From G963665085 sp963665085 (GTDB taxonomy: Bacteria; Bacteroidota; Bacteroidia; Bacteroidales; JAAAOM01), in assembly GCA_963665085.2 (NCBI GenBank), contig CAXXXS010000001.1:1426001-1490000 (forward strand): a stretch of 64,000 nt of DNA, read 5' to 3'. The notes below the pieces were generated by a model. It had not been told where the DNA came from. It searched no databases and worked only from the letters and a program-made list of their open reading frames with translations. The position numbers and the translations under genes were made by a program. Position 1 is the first letter of the stretch. Every line of letters begins with the position of its first letter. Below are positions 34,364 to 43,943 of this stretch, piece by piece.

Positions 34364-37300
34364 ATGCTAAAACTTGATAAAAGTATGAAAATTTTGAAAA
34401 AAAGCATCGATCCAGGATTGGTATCCTGTTTCATGTATAAACTAATTAGAATTATGAAACTATCTGTCTTATTACTAACGGTTGCTACATTAAATATTAT
34501 GGCAGAAGAAGTTTATTCTCAGAATAAAGTATTCTCCCTTAATTATGATATGGCAAATATGGGCAATGTACTCAAGGAAATAGAAGAACAAAGTGATTAC
34601 TATTTTCTTTTTAATCAGGAATTGGTTGATGTAGATGCAGAGGTCAGTATAAATTTACAAAACAAGAGAGTTGAAGAGATTCTCGATTACTTATTAAAAG
34701 ATACTGATGTCAGCTATGCTGTGTTTGGAAAACAAATTATTCTGTCTCCACGAAAATATTTGGAGGGAATTACAAATCAAAATCAACAATTAACAATTTC
34801 CGGTATCGTTACCGACGAAAATAATTTACCTCTTATAGGCGTAAATATTGTTATTAAAGGAACTACAACAGGTACTGTAACGAATCCTGATGGAAGGTAC
34901 AGTCTGGAAATACCATCAGAGGATGTTACTATAGTCTATTCATCAATAGGTTATTTAAGTGAAGAGATAATTCCAGGAAGCAGGACAGAGATAAATGTTT
35001 CTCTGATACCGGATATAAAAGAACTTGATGAAGTAGTTGTAATCGGTTATGGTGTACAAAAGAAAAGTAATGTAACGGGTGCAATATCCAGTGTAAAATC
35101 TGAAGAGCTCTCAAACCGTTCTACGTCAAATGTTGCCTCGGCACTCCAGGGAAAAGTCTCAGGAGTTCAGATTATGAATACTTCAGGAGCTCCGGGTTCT
35201 GGCTCAACAATTAGAATCCGCGGTTTTTCTTCAAATGGAGTTTCAGATCCGCTTTACATTGTTGATGGATTAAAAGTCCCGGATATTGATTACCTGGATC
35301 CTGATAATATCGAAAGTATCGAAATATTGAAAGATGGTGCATCTGCTGCAATTTATGGCGCTGAGGCTGGAAATGGTGTTGTTCTTATTACAACAAAATC
35401 TGGTGGGAAGATGGGAGGGAAAATATTTGTAAATACACAAAACTCATTTTCACAGGTTGCAAAAAAAATGGATTTGCTTAATGCTGAGGAATTCATAAAT
35501 TATATTTTGGAGGCTGAGCCTACACGATCAGAAGAATTTGATATGTTCTATTACAACGATCCTAGCAGCTATGTTAATAACAAATTAGCAGATACTGATT
35601 GGCAGGATGAGTTATTCACAATAGGCTATCGCCAACGATATAGTGTTGGTTTTCAGGGGGGGACTGATAAAGGTTCCTTATTTGTTTCTTTAAATTACCT
35701 CGATCACAATGGAATTGTTACAGGTTCTAAGGATTCATATAAACGAATTACGGGACAGATCAATGGTACTTATAAAATAAAAAAATGGTTGGATATTGGA
35801 ATTACCAATTCAATTGAATCATCAAAAACTAAAAATGTAACAGAAAACAATGTCTTAGAAGGGTCTTTAATGAGTTTGGCATATATCATGGACCCCCTTA
35901 CTCCCGCAGAATATTCTGATGGTTTAATTGGTGCATCTTCATTGGTTCAGGATGCTGTTTCTCAGGGATATCACCCCTTAATTAATCAGGAAACAGGAAA
36001 TTATTATGGAGTTACACATTGGTCGGATTCGAATCCTTTAGCATTATTAGAAAAAGATGACCGTTATTCTGATAACTTTAGGATCAACGGTACTTTTTAT
36101 GCTAATATTTCTCCAATTAAAAATTTAGTTTTTACATCCCGTTTAGGATATAGGTTCAGCAATAGTTATTCGTACCTGTATACTTCTCCAAACTGGTTAA
36201 CAACAACAACTTTTACTACGATTCCTGATCTGGAAGTCTCACAGTTAAGCCTGAAGTATTATCAATGGGAAAATTTTGCAAATTATAACCTGGAGATTGG
36301 TGAATCCACCTTTGGCGTTCTGGCTGGGTTGTCATTTATTAATTCCACAACAAATTATATGGAAGTTATTACAAATGAACTAAGTAGTTTGGAAAATAAC
36401 TATCATTATCTGGACTATTCAACAACGACTGCAAATGATGAGGTTGAAGGAAATTCCACAGAGAAAGCACAAATAGCTTATTATGGCCGTTTTACCTGGG
36501 ATTTTACAAACAGGTACAACCTACAGTTCAATTTTAGGGCAGATTCTTATGATGCCGCTTATCTTGATCTCGAACATAACTGGGGGTATTTCCCTTCGGT
36601 ATCAGCAGGATGGACTGTTTCTAATGAGAGTTTTATGCAAAATCGTAATACTGATTTTTTATCTTTTCTTAAAATACGGGCAGCTTATGGTAAGAACGGG
36701 AGTATTAGTAACCTGGGAGGATATATGTATGCCGCTAATTTAAATGCAGGGGCTGCAGAAGTTGGAGAATATAATTACTATGTGAACAATCAGTTATATA
36801 CAGGGATTTATCCAAGTGCCTACCTGGCCAATCCTAAATTACGATGGGAAGAATCAATTCAGTTTGATGCTGGTATCGACATTCGATTATTTGAAAGCAG
36901 ACTTAGCTTAACAGCCGATTATTTTAATAAGAATACAGACGGTCTTCTTATACAGTCAACAGCAAGCCTTACAACAGGGACAAATTACGTTTTTCAAAAT
37001 GTAGGACTGGTAAATAACCATGGTTTCGAATTTGATTTTGAATGGAAAGATTTGGTTAATAAAGATTTTAGTTATAGCGTAAAAGCTAATTTAGCAACTA
37101 TATCTAATAATGTCGATAAATACAAAGGGAAAGGGACAAGAATTCAAGGTAGTGAAATTGCACATAGTAAAATTACATCAACATATTTTGAAGAAGGATA
37201 TCCAATTTGGTATATCCGGGGCTATAAAGTTGCTGATATAGATAATGCTACAGGTGAACCTATTTACGAAGATTTGGATGGGGATGAAGCCATTACTGAC

Positions 37301-37819
37301 GCAGACAGAACTTATCTTGGCTCCGGAATACCGGATTTTACTTTCGGGGCAACAGTGTCATTTACATATAAAAATTTTGATTTTGTAGCATATGCTACTG
37401 GTGCATATGGCAATGAAATTCTTTATGGAGTATCACGGGCATTGTCGCATGTCCTGCAAAATAAGCCTCAATTTGTTTATGACGAAAGATGGACTTCTGA
37501 AAACCCGGAAGCTTCAAGAACAGCACCTTTTTACAATACAGATCCTATTTACTTAAACTCAGATGCCTGGGTGTTTGACGGCTCATATGTAAAGATTAAA
37601 CAAATACAATTTGGATATAATGTTCCTTCATCGATTTTAGAACGATTTAATGCATCAGCAATGAGAGTTTATGTCTCGTTAGACGATTTTTTCACTTTCA
37701 CATCCTACCCGGGATTGGATCCGGAAGTTCGTCCTAACTCAACCACCTCAATGGCAATTGACTTTGGTGGATATCCTGTTGCCAAATCTGTAATGTTTGG
37801 GGTTAATTTAACATTTTAA
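34364..37819 (+). CDS. SusC/RagA-type TonB-linked outer-membrane transporter with STN domain
   Basis: A 1151-residue transporter. After a signal region (ending near V-Y-S-Q) come an STN secretin/TonB short domain (about 55-120), a carboxypeptidase-regulatory-like domain (about 143-225), the plug (about 230-345, with D-E-V-V-V-I-G-Y-G-V-Q and V-A-S-A-L-Q-G-K-V-S-G-V) and a long barrel ending F-G-V-N-L-T-F. The STN domain is the link to FecR and shows that this SusC signals as well as imports. An internal start at 34385 (M-K-I-L-K-K) is possible. SusD follows 16 bp later. The pair should bind and import oligosaccharides from the locus target. Confidence 0.96.
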   Translation: MLKLDKSMKILKKSIDPGLVSCFMYKLIRIMKLSVLLLTVATLNIMAEEVYSQNKVFSLNYDMANMGNVLKEIEEQSDYYFLFNQELVDVDAEVSINLQNKRVEEILDYLLKDTDVSYAVFGKQIILSPRKYLEGITNQNQQLTISGIVTDENNLPLIGVNIVIKGTTTGTVTNPDGRYSLEIPSEDVTIVYSSIGYLSEEIIPGSRTEINVSLIPDIKELDEVVVIGYGVQKKSNVTGAISSVKSEELSNRSTSNVASALQGKVSGVQIMNTSGAPGSGSTIRIRGFSSNGVSDPLYIVDGLKVPDIDYLDPDNIESIEILKDGASAAIYGAEAGNGVVLITTKSGGKMGGKIFVNTQNSFSQVAKKMDLLNAEEFINYILEAEPTRSEEFDMFYYNDPSSYVNNKLADTDWQDELFTIGYRQRYSVGFQGGTDKGSLFVSLNYLDHNGIVTGSKDSYKRITGQINGTYKIKKWLDIGITNSIESSKTKNVTENNVLEGSLMSLAYIMDPLTPAEYSDGLIGASSLVQDAVSQGYHPLINQETGNYYGVTHWSDSNPLALLEKDDRYSDNFRINGTFYANISPIKNLVFTSRLGYRFSNSYSYLYTSPNWLTTTTFTTIPDLEVSQLSLKYYQWENFANYNLEIGESTFGVLAGLSFINSTTNYMEVITNELSSLENNYHYLDYSTTTANDEVEGNSTEKAQIAYYGRFTWDFTNRYNLQFNFRADSYDAAYLDLEHNWGYFPSVSAGWTVSNESFMQNRNTDFLSFLKIRAAYGKNGSISNLGGYMYAANLNAGAAEVGEYNYYVNNQLYTGIYPSAYLANPKLRWEESIQFDAGIDIRLFESRLSLTADYFNKNTDGLLIQSTASLTTGTNYVFQNVGLVNNHGFEFDFEWKDLVNKDFSYSVKANLATISNNVDKYKGKGTRIQGSEIAHSKITSTYFEEGYPIWYIRGYKVADIDNATGEPIYEDLDGDEAITDADRTYLGSGIPDFTFGATVSFTYKNFDFVAYATGAYGNEILYGVSRALSHVLQNKPQFVYDERWTSENPEASRTAPFYNTDPIYLNSDAWVFDGSYVKIKQIQFGYNVPSSILERFNASAMRVYVSLDDFFTFTSYPGLDPEVRPNSTTSMAIDFGGYPVAKSVMFGVNLTF

Positions 37820-37835
37820 TAAAAATTAGAATACT

Positions 37836-39473
37836 ATGAAAAGATTCATAATTACCATAATAATTGTTGCAGGTTTGGTTTCCTGTAACGAAGATGTTCT
37901 AGAAATTACACAGCAAGGAGTATTGCCGGTTAATGTATATACTAGTGCTGATGATGATGAAGTTATTGGTTTTATTTCCGCAATATATTATAAGATCCGT
38001 GGTGATGTATACGAAGATCGATTTGTCGGAACTTCAGCAAGTGCTATGTCTATAAAGTTTCACCTGGGAATGATGGGTGGTGAATTTGCAGATTATTTTT
38101 CATATTCAGAAACCGCGGAATCTCCCAGATATACTAAGATGTGGACATACTACTATAGTATAATTTATTGGTGCAATATGATAATTACCAATTTACCGGA
38201 AAACAATGTTGCATCGGATTTAGTAAAAGATCAGGTTATTGCAGAAGCAAAAGCAATTCGGGCCATTATGATGATGCAGCTTGTTCAATTGTGGGGTAAT
38301 CCTCCTTTGGCAGATCATATAATGACAGGAGAAGAAGGTAATACACCTGCCGAGGAATCCTGGACCTTTATAGAAGACGAACTAAATGAAGCAGCGCTTA
38401 ATTTACCTTCAAAAAACAGTATTGATGATCAATCTACAATCGGGGGACGAATAACTAAAGAGGCTGCTTATGCATACCTTGGAAAAGCATACCTGTGGCA
38501 GGAAAAATATTCGGAAGCAGCCGGGGTATTGTATGATAACGTTATTTCTACAGGTCTTTACGGTTTAATGGAAGATTATAGTGATTTGAATAGCTATTCA
38601 TCGGATTTTTGTTCTGAATATTTATGGGAGTGTGATATAAATAGCGGTGCAGACTATTCGCTTTCACAAGCAGGATACATGGATGTCGTTTACAATTGGT
38701 CAAGTAGTGGGCTCTATTTTCCGGATGGTATATACGATAATGTAGGATGGGGCAGTGTTTCATGTGCATCTGAATCTTTTGGGTCATTTATGGATAATCA
38801 TGATATTGTTGGAAGTACAAAGTCAAATCGTTATTTAGGTACTTTGGCAACATATGAAGATTTACTTGATGGGTCAATATATTCTTATTCAGGAGGAGAA
38901 AAAGGTGTTAAGGATGCTGGAGTAATTTACTGCGAAGGTTATTTTAGGGTTAAATTACTTCCCCGATGGGAAAATGTTATGGGAGGTGTAGACTGGTACG
39001 ATCAATATATGCATAATAATTTACCTTATATGCGTTATTCGGAAGTGTTGCTGAATTATTCAGAAGCAGTTGCAATGGGAGGTTCTCCTGGTGCCTTAAG
39101 TGGATTAGATGCTTTAAATGAAGTAAGACAAAGAGCAGGATTAACAGATGCACCTTCACTCGATATGGATAACGACGAGTATGGCGTTAAGGCAGAAAGA
39201 AGAGCAGAATTATTTTTTGAGGCAACAAGATTTATCGACCTTGTACGATGGGGGGATGCTCCTTCTGTATTGGCTAATATTGGTGATTACAATCCAACTT
39301 TTTATGGGTATGCCGATGGAAATAATTCTACTGAGCAGGCTAAAGAAAATTGGAAGATTGTAAAAAATCCTATTATATCAGAAGGTTTTGTTACCAATAA
39401 ACACGAGTTGTTTCCAATCCCTGCAGTCGATAAAAACAACAATCCAAATTTGGTTCAGAACACTGGTTGGTAG
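37836..39473 (+). CDS. SusD/RagB-type glycan-binding lipoprotein
   Basis: A 545-residue surface lipoprotein. The signal ends L-V-S-C (Cys17). The TPR-like SusD fold is indicated by R-A-I-M-M-M-Q-L-V-Q-L-W-G near residue 145, A-Y-A-Y-L-G-K-A-Y-L-W-Q near 210 and the C-terminal family pattern L-N-E-V-R-Q-R-A-G-L, E-R-R-A-E-L-F-F-E and R-F-I-D-L-V-R-W-G-D. It forms the lid of the SusC transporter encoded 16 bp upstream. The binding surface cannot be read from sequence. Confidence 0.96.
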   Translation: MKRFIITIIIVAGLVSCNEDVLEITQQGVLPVNVYTSADDDEVIGFISAIYYKIRGDVYEDRFVGTSASAMSIKFHLGMMGGEFADYFSYSETAESPRYTKMWTYYYSIIYWCNMIITNLPENNVASDLVKDQVIAEAKAIRAIMMMQLVQLWGNPPLADHIMTGEEGNTPAEESWTFIEDELNEAALNLPSKNSIDDQSTIGGRITKEAAYAYLGKAYLWQEKYSEAAGVLYDNVISTGLYGLMEDYSDLNSYSSDFCSEYLWECDINSGADYSLSQAGYMDVVYNWSSSGLYFPDGIYDNVGWGSVSCASESFGSFMDNHDIVGSTKSNRYLGTLATYEDLLDGSIYSYSGGEKGVKDAGVIYCEGYFRVKLLPRWENVMGGVDWYDQYMHNNLPYMRYSEVLLNYSEAVAMGGSPGALSGLDALNEVRQRAGLTDAPSLDMDNDEYGVKAERRAELFFEATRFIDLVRWGDAPSVLANIGDYNPTFYGYADGNNSTEQAKENWKIVKNPIISEGFVTNKHELFPIPAVDKNNNPNLVQNTGW

Positions 39474-39493
39474 TCATCTAAAATTAAACAATT

Positions 39494-40777
39494 ATGAAAA
39501 ATAAATATTTAATTTACAACATACTAATAGCACTTGTAATATCAATGCTATTTACATCCTGCGAAGAAGAAAACGAAGAGTTAATAACACCTGTTATTGA
39601 AGTCAACAATCCCAATGTTAATGTTGGATATGCTGCAGGAGATACAGTTGTTAATTTTTCTTCAAATGTTATATTGTATGCAACTGTTGATGAAACCAGT
39701 AAAAGTTGGTTGTCTTACAAATTTGAAGATAATTGTAAAACCCTTGTTGTAAAATACATTGAAAATGATACAACAGTTGAAAGAGTTGGCCATATTACGC
39801 TATCAAAAACTGGAGTAGAAAAAGTCCTAACTGTTACCCAGGAAGCAAACCCAAATGTTAGCACAGGTGGCGCACAAAAAGTTGATCTTGAATTTTCAAT
39901 AAGTAGTTCAAGCGGGTATACTATTCTTAGTGCATCAGCTGAAGATGCGGCAAAAATCCCAATTGGGGCAACTGTAGTAATGGAATGCCCAAGTGATGAT
40001 GGTTCTATATCATTAATAAATTCTGCTACTTATGCAGAATACGCTGGAGGAAGCCCTGTAAATGGAGAGTTCAAATTTGTTTGGACACAAGAGATGGCTA
40101 ATATTACACTAAGTTCAGGTATTACAGGACTTATAAATGGTGGATTTGATGTGTCTGCAATGTATTGTTTATTTGAAAAGACGGATATTGAGTTTGTTGT
40201 TGATAATTCAAGCGGCTATACTATTTTAAATGTTAATGCAGAGTTATCTGATGCGATTCCAATAGGTGCTACTGTAATTCTCGAATGTTCTAGTGATGCA
40301 GGTACAATCTCCCTAATAAATCCATCTACTTATGCAGAATATGCCGGGGGAAGTCCTGAGAATGGCATATTTGCTTTTAAATGGACACAGGAAATTGTTG
40401 ATATAACTTCAGGTGCTGGCATGATGGGAATCCTTCGCGATGGATTTGATATTACATCGATTTACACAATTTATGTTAAAACAGACCTTGAATTTGCCAT
40501 AGATAATTCAAGTGGTTATACAATTCTTAGTGCATCAGCTGAAGAAGCTGCAAAAATACCTATTGGGGCAACTGTAGTTTTTGAGTGCCCAAGTGATGCA
40601 GGAACAGCTTCGTTCATAAATCCTACAAACTATGCAGAATATGCCGGAGGAAGTCCCGTAGATGGTATATTTTCGTTTGTGTGGACAAAAGATATAATCG
40701 AGATAACACGTACAGCTGGCATAATGGCTATTCTGAGTAATGGCTTTGATGCATCAGCTATGTATTGTTTAAATTAA
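39494..40777 (+). CDS. Lipoprotein with BACON-like domain and three 100-residue repeats
   Basis: A 427-residue lipoprotein (signal ending F-T-S-C, Cys23). Residues about 35-117 resemble a BACON-type beta-sandwich common in carbohydrate-active proteins (ending V-L-T-V-T-Q-E-A). Residues 131-427 are three tandem repeats of 100, 100 and 97 residues, each with G-Y-T-I-L, I-P-I-G-A-T-V, Y-A-E-Y-A-G-G-S-P and F-x-W-T. The repeats share a Cys near position 36; a second Cys near 95 occurs in repeats 1 and 3 but not 2. It lies 20 bp after susD, in the SusE/F position, so glycan binding at the surface is likely. I do not recognise the repeat domain. Confidence 0.85.
   Translation: MKNKYLIYNILIALVISMLFTSCEEENEELITPVIEVNNPNVNVGYAAGDTVVNFSSNVILYATVDETSKSWLSYKFEDNCKTLVVKYIENDTTVERVGHITLSKTGVEKVLTVTQEANPNVSTGGAQKVDLEFSISSSSGYTILSASAEDAAKIPIGATVVMECPSDDGSISLINSATYAEYAGGSPVNGEFKFVWTQEMANITLSSGITGLINGGFDVSAMYCLFEKTDIEFVVDNSSGYTILNVNAELSDAIPIGATVILECSSDAGTISLINPSTYAEYAGGSPENGIFAFKWTQEIVDITSGAGMMGILRDGFDITSIYTIYVKTDLEFAIDNSSGYTILSASAEEAAKIPIGATVVFECPSDAGTASFINPTNYAEYAGGSPVDGIFSFVWTKDIIEITRTAGIMAILSNGFDASAMYCLN
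39884..40774 (+). repeat. Three tandem 300-bp coding repeats
   Basis: Units run 39884-40183, 40184-40483 and 40484-40774. Protein identity is clear between all three, and units 1 and 3 are closest (for example L-S-A-S-A-E-x-A-A-K-I-P-I-G-A-T-V-V). DNA such as TATGCAGAATA in the Y-A-E-Y segment is kept in all. This suggests domain duplication. Confidence 0.9.
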
Positions 40778-40791
40778 AAACTGCTAAATCT

Positions 40792-40831
40792 TGGCAGATA
40801 AAATATCAAAATGCCGATATTTTATCTGCCA
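40792..40831. terminator. Perfect 16-bp hairpin after the repeat lipoprotein gene
   Basis: TGGCAGATAAAATATC (40792-40807) pairs perfectly with 40816-40831 over an eight-base loop. It sits 15 bp past the stop of the repeat lipoprotein. No T tail follows, so it may stabilise the susCD mRNA or cause partial termination. Confidence 0.55.
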
Positions 40832-40874
40832 GCAAAGTAAATAAATCCATTTGTTAATATTAAAATTTCAAATT

Positions 40875-41243
40875 ATGAGAAAAGTATTTTTTTTATTTGT
40901 GAGTCTGGTATTATTACAAATATCCTATGTTGATGCTGCCCAAAATCCTTCTGACTACTTTGTAGGTGATTGGGAAGTTGTTGTTTCCGGAACTCCAAGC
41001 GGAGATGCAAAAATGGTGCTGCATCTTGAAAGAGTAGATGGTAAGCTAACAGGTGAGATGAGAGCAGAGCAGGGAGATCCAACTAAAATAAATAGTGTAG
41101 ATGAAAAAGAATCATCCATAGTAGTATACTACAATACAATGGGATATGATATTAATCTTTCCTTTGAAAAAGTAGATGACAACAATATTAAAGGTAGCAT
41201 GATGGGGATGTTTGATGCTAAAGGTGTAAGAAAAACAGAATAA
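40875..41243 (+). CDS. Small secreted lipocalin-like protein
   Basis: A 122-residue protein with a signal peptide (M-R-K-V-F-F-L-F-V-S, cleavage near V-D-A-A). The rest reads as an alternating beta pattern: F-V-G-D-W-E-V-V-V, M-V-L-H-L-E-R-V-D-G-K-L-T-G, I-V-V-Y-Y-N, and D-I-N-L-S-F-E-K-V. This resembles the small lipocalin- or FABP-like barrels often found near Bacteroidota carbohydrate genes. I use the ATG at 40875 because it starts the signal peptide. It is between the surface-binding genes and the enzymes of the locus. Ligand unknown. Confidence 0.75.
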   Translation: MRKVFFLFVSLVLLQISYVDAAQNPSDYFVGDWEVVVSGTPSGDAKMVLHLERVDGKLTGEMRAEQGDPTKINSVDEKESSIVVYYNTMGYDINLSFEKVDDNNIKGSMMGMFDAKGVRKTE

Positions 41244-41256
41244 AAATTATTTTAAA

Positions 41257-41393
41257 AGGAGATTGTCTAAAAAATCATTTGATTGGGAAACCTGTCAGAG
41301 TTTTCGAACTCTGACAGGGTATGAATCAGCGGGTTGCTGAAATACGACAAAGTTGTTTGATCTGTCGGAGTTACTTTTTTTGACAACCTCCTT
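41257..41393. mobile_element. MITE-like inverted-repeat element, 137 bp
   Basis: Ends at 41257-41275 (AAGGAGATTGTCTAAAAAA) and 41375-41393 are inverted copies matching at 17 of 19 positions. Inside is a perfect 12-bp hairpin, CCTGTCAGAGTT (41291-41302) with 41307-41318 around TTCG. No coding frame of note is present. Terminal repeats with an internal palindrome and no transposase suggest a non-autonomous element or large palindromic repeat. No clean target duplication was seen. Confidence 0.6.
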
Positions 41394-41533
41394 GTTAAGG
41401 GTAATACAAGGACAGTCAACCGGGAAAACAGAAAACATAAAGAGTTTATATAAAACTTCAGGTTATTCAATAATAAAAATTCAAATAAATCATAAAACAT
41501 TAGGTGTTATGATTTTAAAATCTATTTAAAACA

Positions 41534-43885
41534 ATGAAATCCGTAAGATACAATTTATACTTATCACTAGCATTTCTAATATATTCTGTCAATATAATGG
41601 CTCAGAATAGTGAATTACCACAACTTGGAAAAGCATCTGTTAACGAAGTAATTGCTGCAATGATACTGGAAGAAAAAGCAGGTATAGTGGTTGGGGCCGG
41701 ACTAAAAATTGATCCTGCGGTAGCTAATATGCTGGATGAGGATATGAAAAGAATGATTCCTGATCCAGGTAGTCTGGCAGCCAAAACAAATAGCCCGGTA
41801 CCACCGGCAGCGGGTACCACAGTGGAAATACCAAGATTAGGAATACCCTGTATTGTTGTAAATGACGGTCCTGCAGGTTTACGTATGATGGGAGGAAATT
41901 ATCAATGCACAGCGTTTCCAATTGGTTCTTTGTTAGCATCAACCTGGAATTGTGACCTGATATATCAAGCTGGCCAGGCCTATGGAAACGAAACCTTAGA
42001 ATATGGTGTAGATGTTCTTCTTGCTCCCGGCTTAAATATTCAACGAGATCCGTTATGTGGAAGAAACTTTGAGTATTTTTCTGAAGATCCTTTTCTATCA
42101 GGAAAGATTGCTTCCGCAATGGTTAGAGGCATCCAATCACAAGGAGTTGGCACATCGGTAAAACATTTCGTGGTTAATAACCAGGAAACAGACAGAAAAA
42201 CCGTTAATAGTGTTGTAAGCGAACGGGCGCTTCGCGAAATTTACCTGGAAGGTTTTAGAATTGCCATTCAAGAAGCACAGCCCTGGACAGTTATGTCGTC
42301 ATATAATTTAGTAAATGGCCTTTATACCTCTGAAAATCCTGATCTTTTAATCAAAATATTAAGAGACGACTGGGGATATAAAGGACTTGTTACCAGTGAT
42401 TGGATTTCAGGAAACGATTTTGTAGCTCAGGTTAAAGCAGGAAACGATTTGTTAATGCCTGGTCCATATCAGGTTAATTCTATAATTCAGGCAGTGAATG
42501 ATGGACAGTTAGATGAGAAAATTTTGGATAGGAATGTTGAGAATATTCTTAACTTGGTTTTAAAATCTCCTCGTTTTAAAAAATATCAATATTCAAGCAA
42601 ACCAAATACTGATGAAAACACTAAAAAATCACGAATAGCAGCCACTGAGGGAATGGTTTTACTTAAAAATACGGGCAATACGCTACCTCTTTCGGAAAAT
42701 ATCCCAAATATAGCCTTGTTTGGGAATAGCTCTTATCAAACACATATCGGTGGTTCCGGAAGTGGTTCTGTTGCTACATCTTATAAAATTAATATTGTTG
42801 ATGGCCTTGAAAAAGCTGGTTATATTCCTAATAAGGTTTTGCAGGAAGCTTATGTTTCTTTCATTAAGGAAAATGAGCCAAGGCCAACCAATATGTTGGA
42901 TGCGATGATGGGACGTAAACCACAGGCACCGGAAATGCTAATTGATGTTTCTCTGGCAAAAAAACTGGCAGATGAAACTGATATTGCAATTATTACTATT
43001 GGTCGCAAATCAGGCGAAACTTCTGATCGTGAAATCGAAAACGATTTTAACCTATCTAAAACAGAGAAAACAAATATCGAGTTGATTACAGAAACTTTTC
43101 ATTCTAAGGGTAAAAAAGTTATTGTATTGCTTAACATTGGTGGAGTTATAGAAACTGCAAGCTGGAAAAATATTCCAGATGCTATTTTACTAACATGGCA
43201 ACCCGGAATTGAAGCCGGAAATGCAATTGCTGATTTGATTTCAGGAAAAGTAAACCCTTCTGGTAAATTGGCTGTAACATTTCCAAATTCATACTCCGAT
43301 GTTCCTTCTGCTAAAAATTTTCCTGGCGAAATTGTTACAAATGATTCAGTAATAACCAGGCAAGTAGTGTATGAAGAGGGTATTTATGTGGGATACAGAT
43401 ATTATAACACCTTTGATATTAATACTTCTTATCCTTTTGGTTTTGGTTTAAGTTACACTAATTTCACTTATAACAATCTGAAATTGAGTTCCGGAAAGTT
43501 TAAAGATGAGATAACGGTAAGTGTAACAATTACTAATACTGGAAAAATAGCAGGAAAAGAAATTGTTCAATTGTACCTGAGTGCCCCGAAAAAAGAATTA
43601 GATAAACCTTCTCAGGAACTGAAAGAATTTGCTAAAACACGATCGTTAAATCCAGGCGAATCACAAACCGTTGAATTTACAATTGATGCGAAAAGTCTTT
43701 CTTCCTTTAATTCTGAAAGATCAGCATGGATTGCCGATGCTGGTAAATATACTGTAAATATTGGGGCATCTGGTGAAGATATTGTGCTTACAAAAGCTTT
43801 TAAGTTATCAGATGATATTTTGGTCGCAAGAGTGAGTAAAGCACTTGAACCTCAAATTAATATTAATGAATTAAAGGGTAAATAG
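41534..43885 (+). CDS. Glycoside hydrolase family 3 beta-glycosidase, secreted
   Basis: A 783-residue enzyme with a signal peptide (cleavage near I-M-A-Q). The GH3 barrel (about 35-340) ends with the nucleophile Asp289 in V-T-S-D-W. The barrel also has K-H-F-V-V-N-N-Q and the substrate-binding D-G-P-A-G-L-R. The alpha/beta sandwich (about 370-600) and a C-terminal fibronectin-III-like domain (about 660-750) follow, with P-F-G-F-G-L-S-Y-T between them. GH3 enzymes of this size are usually beta-glucosidases or beta-xylosidases cutting terminal residues. It is the first hydrolase of the locus and is preceded by a 137-bp inverted-repeat element. Confidence 0.93.
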   Translation: MKSVRYNLYLSLAFLIYSVNIMAQNSELPQLGKASVNEVIAAMILEEKAGIVVGAGLKIDPAVANMLDEDMKRMIPDPGSLAAKTNSPVPPAAGTTVEIPRLGIPCIVVNDGPAGLRMMGGNYQCTAFPIGSLLASTWNCDLIYQAGQAYGNETLEYGVDVLLAPGLNIQRDPLCGRNFEYFSEDPFLSGKIASAMVRGIQSQGVGTSVKHFVVNNQETDRKTVNSVVSERALREIYLEGFRIAIQEAQPWTVMSSYNLVNGLYTSENPDLLIKILRDDWGYKGLVTSDWISGNDFVAQVKAGNDLLMPGPYQVNSIIQAVNDGQLDEKILDRNVENILNLVLKSPRFKKYQYSSKPNTDENTKKSRIAATEGMVLLKNTGNTLPLSENIPNIALFGNSSYQTHIGGSGSGSVATSYKINIVDGLEKAGYIPNKVLQEAYVSFIKENEPRPTNMLDAMMGRKPQAPEMLIDVSLAKKLADETDIAIITIGRKSGETSDREIENDFNLSKTEKTNIELITETFHSKGKKVIVLLNIGGVIETASWKNIPDAILLTWQPGIEAGNAIADLISGKVNPSGKLAVTFPNSYSDVPSAKNFPGEIVTNDSVITRQVVYEEGIYVGYRYYNTFDINTSYPFGFGLSYTNFTYNNLKLSSGKFKDEITVSVTITNTGKIAGKEIVQLYLSAPKKELDKPSQELKEFAKTRSLNPGESQTVEFTIDAKSLSSFNSERSAWIADAGKYTVNIGASGEDIVLTKAFKLSDDILVARVSKALEPQININELKGK

Positions 43886-43943
43886 GCTTATACATTAAAC
43901 ATAAATAAAATTAAGTAATCTTAAAATAATAAATTCTAAAATT

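Noticed and set aside
41267..41500. Minus-strand frame across the MITE-like element
   Set aside because: It runs through inverted-repeat sequence and reads as low-quality protein.
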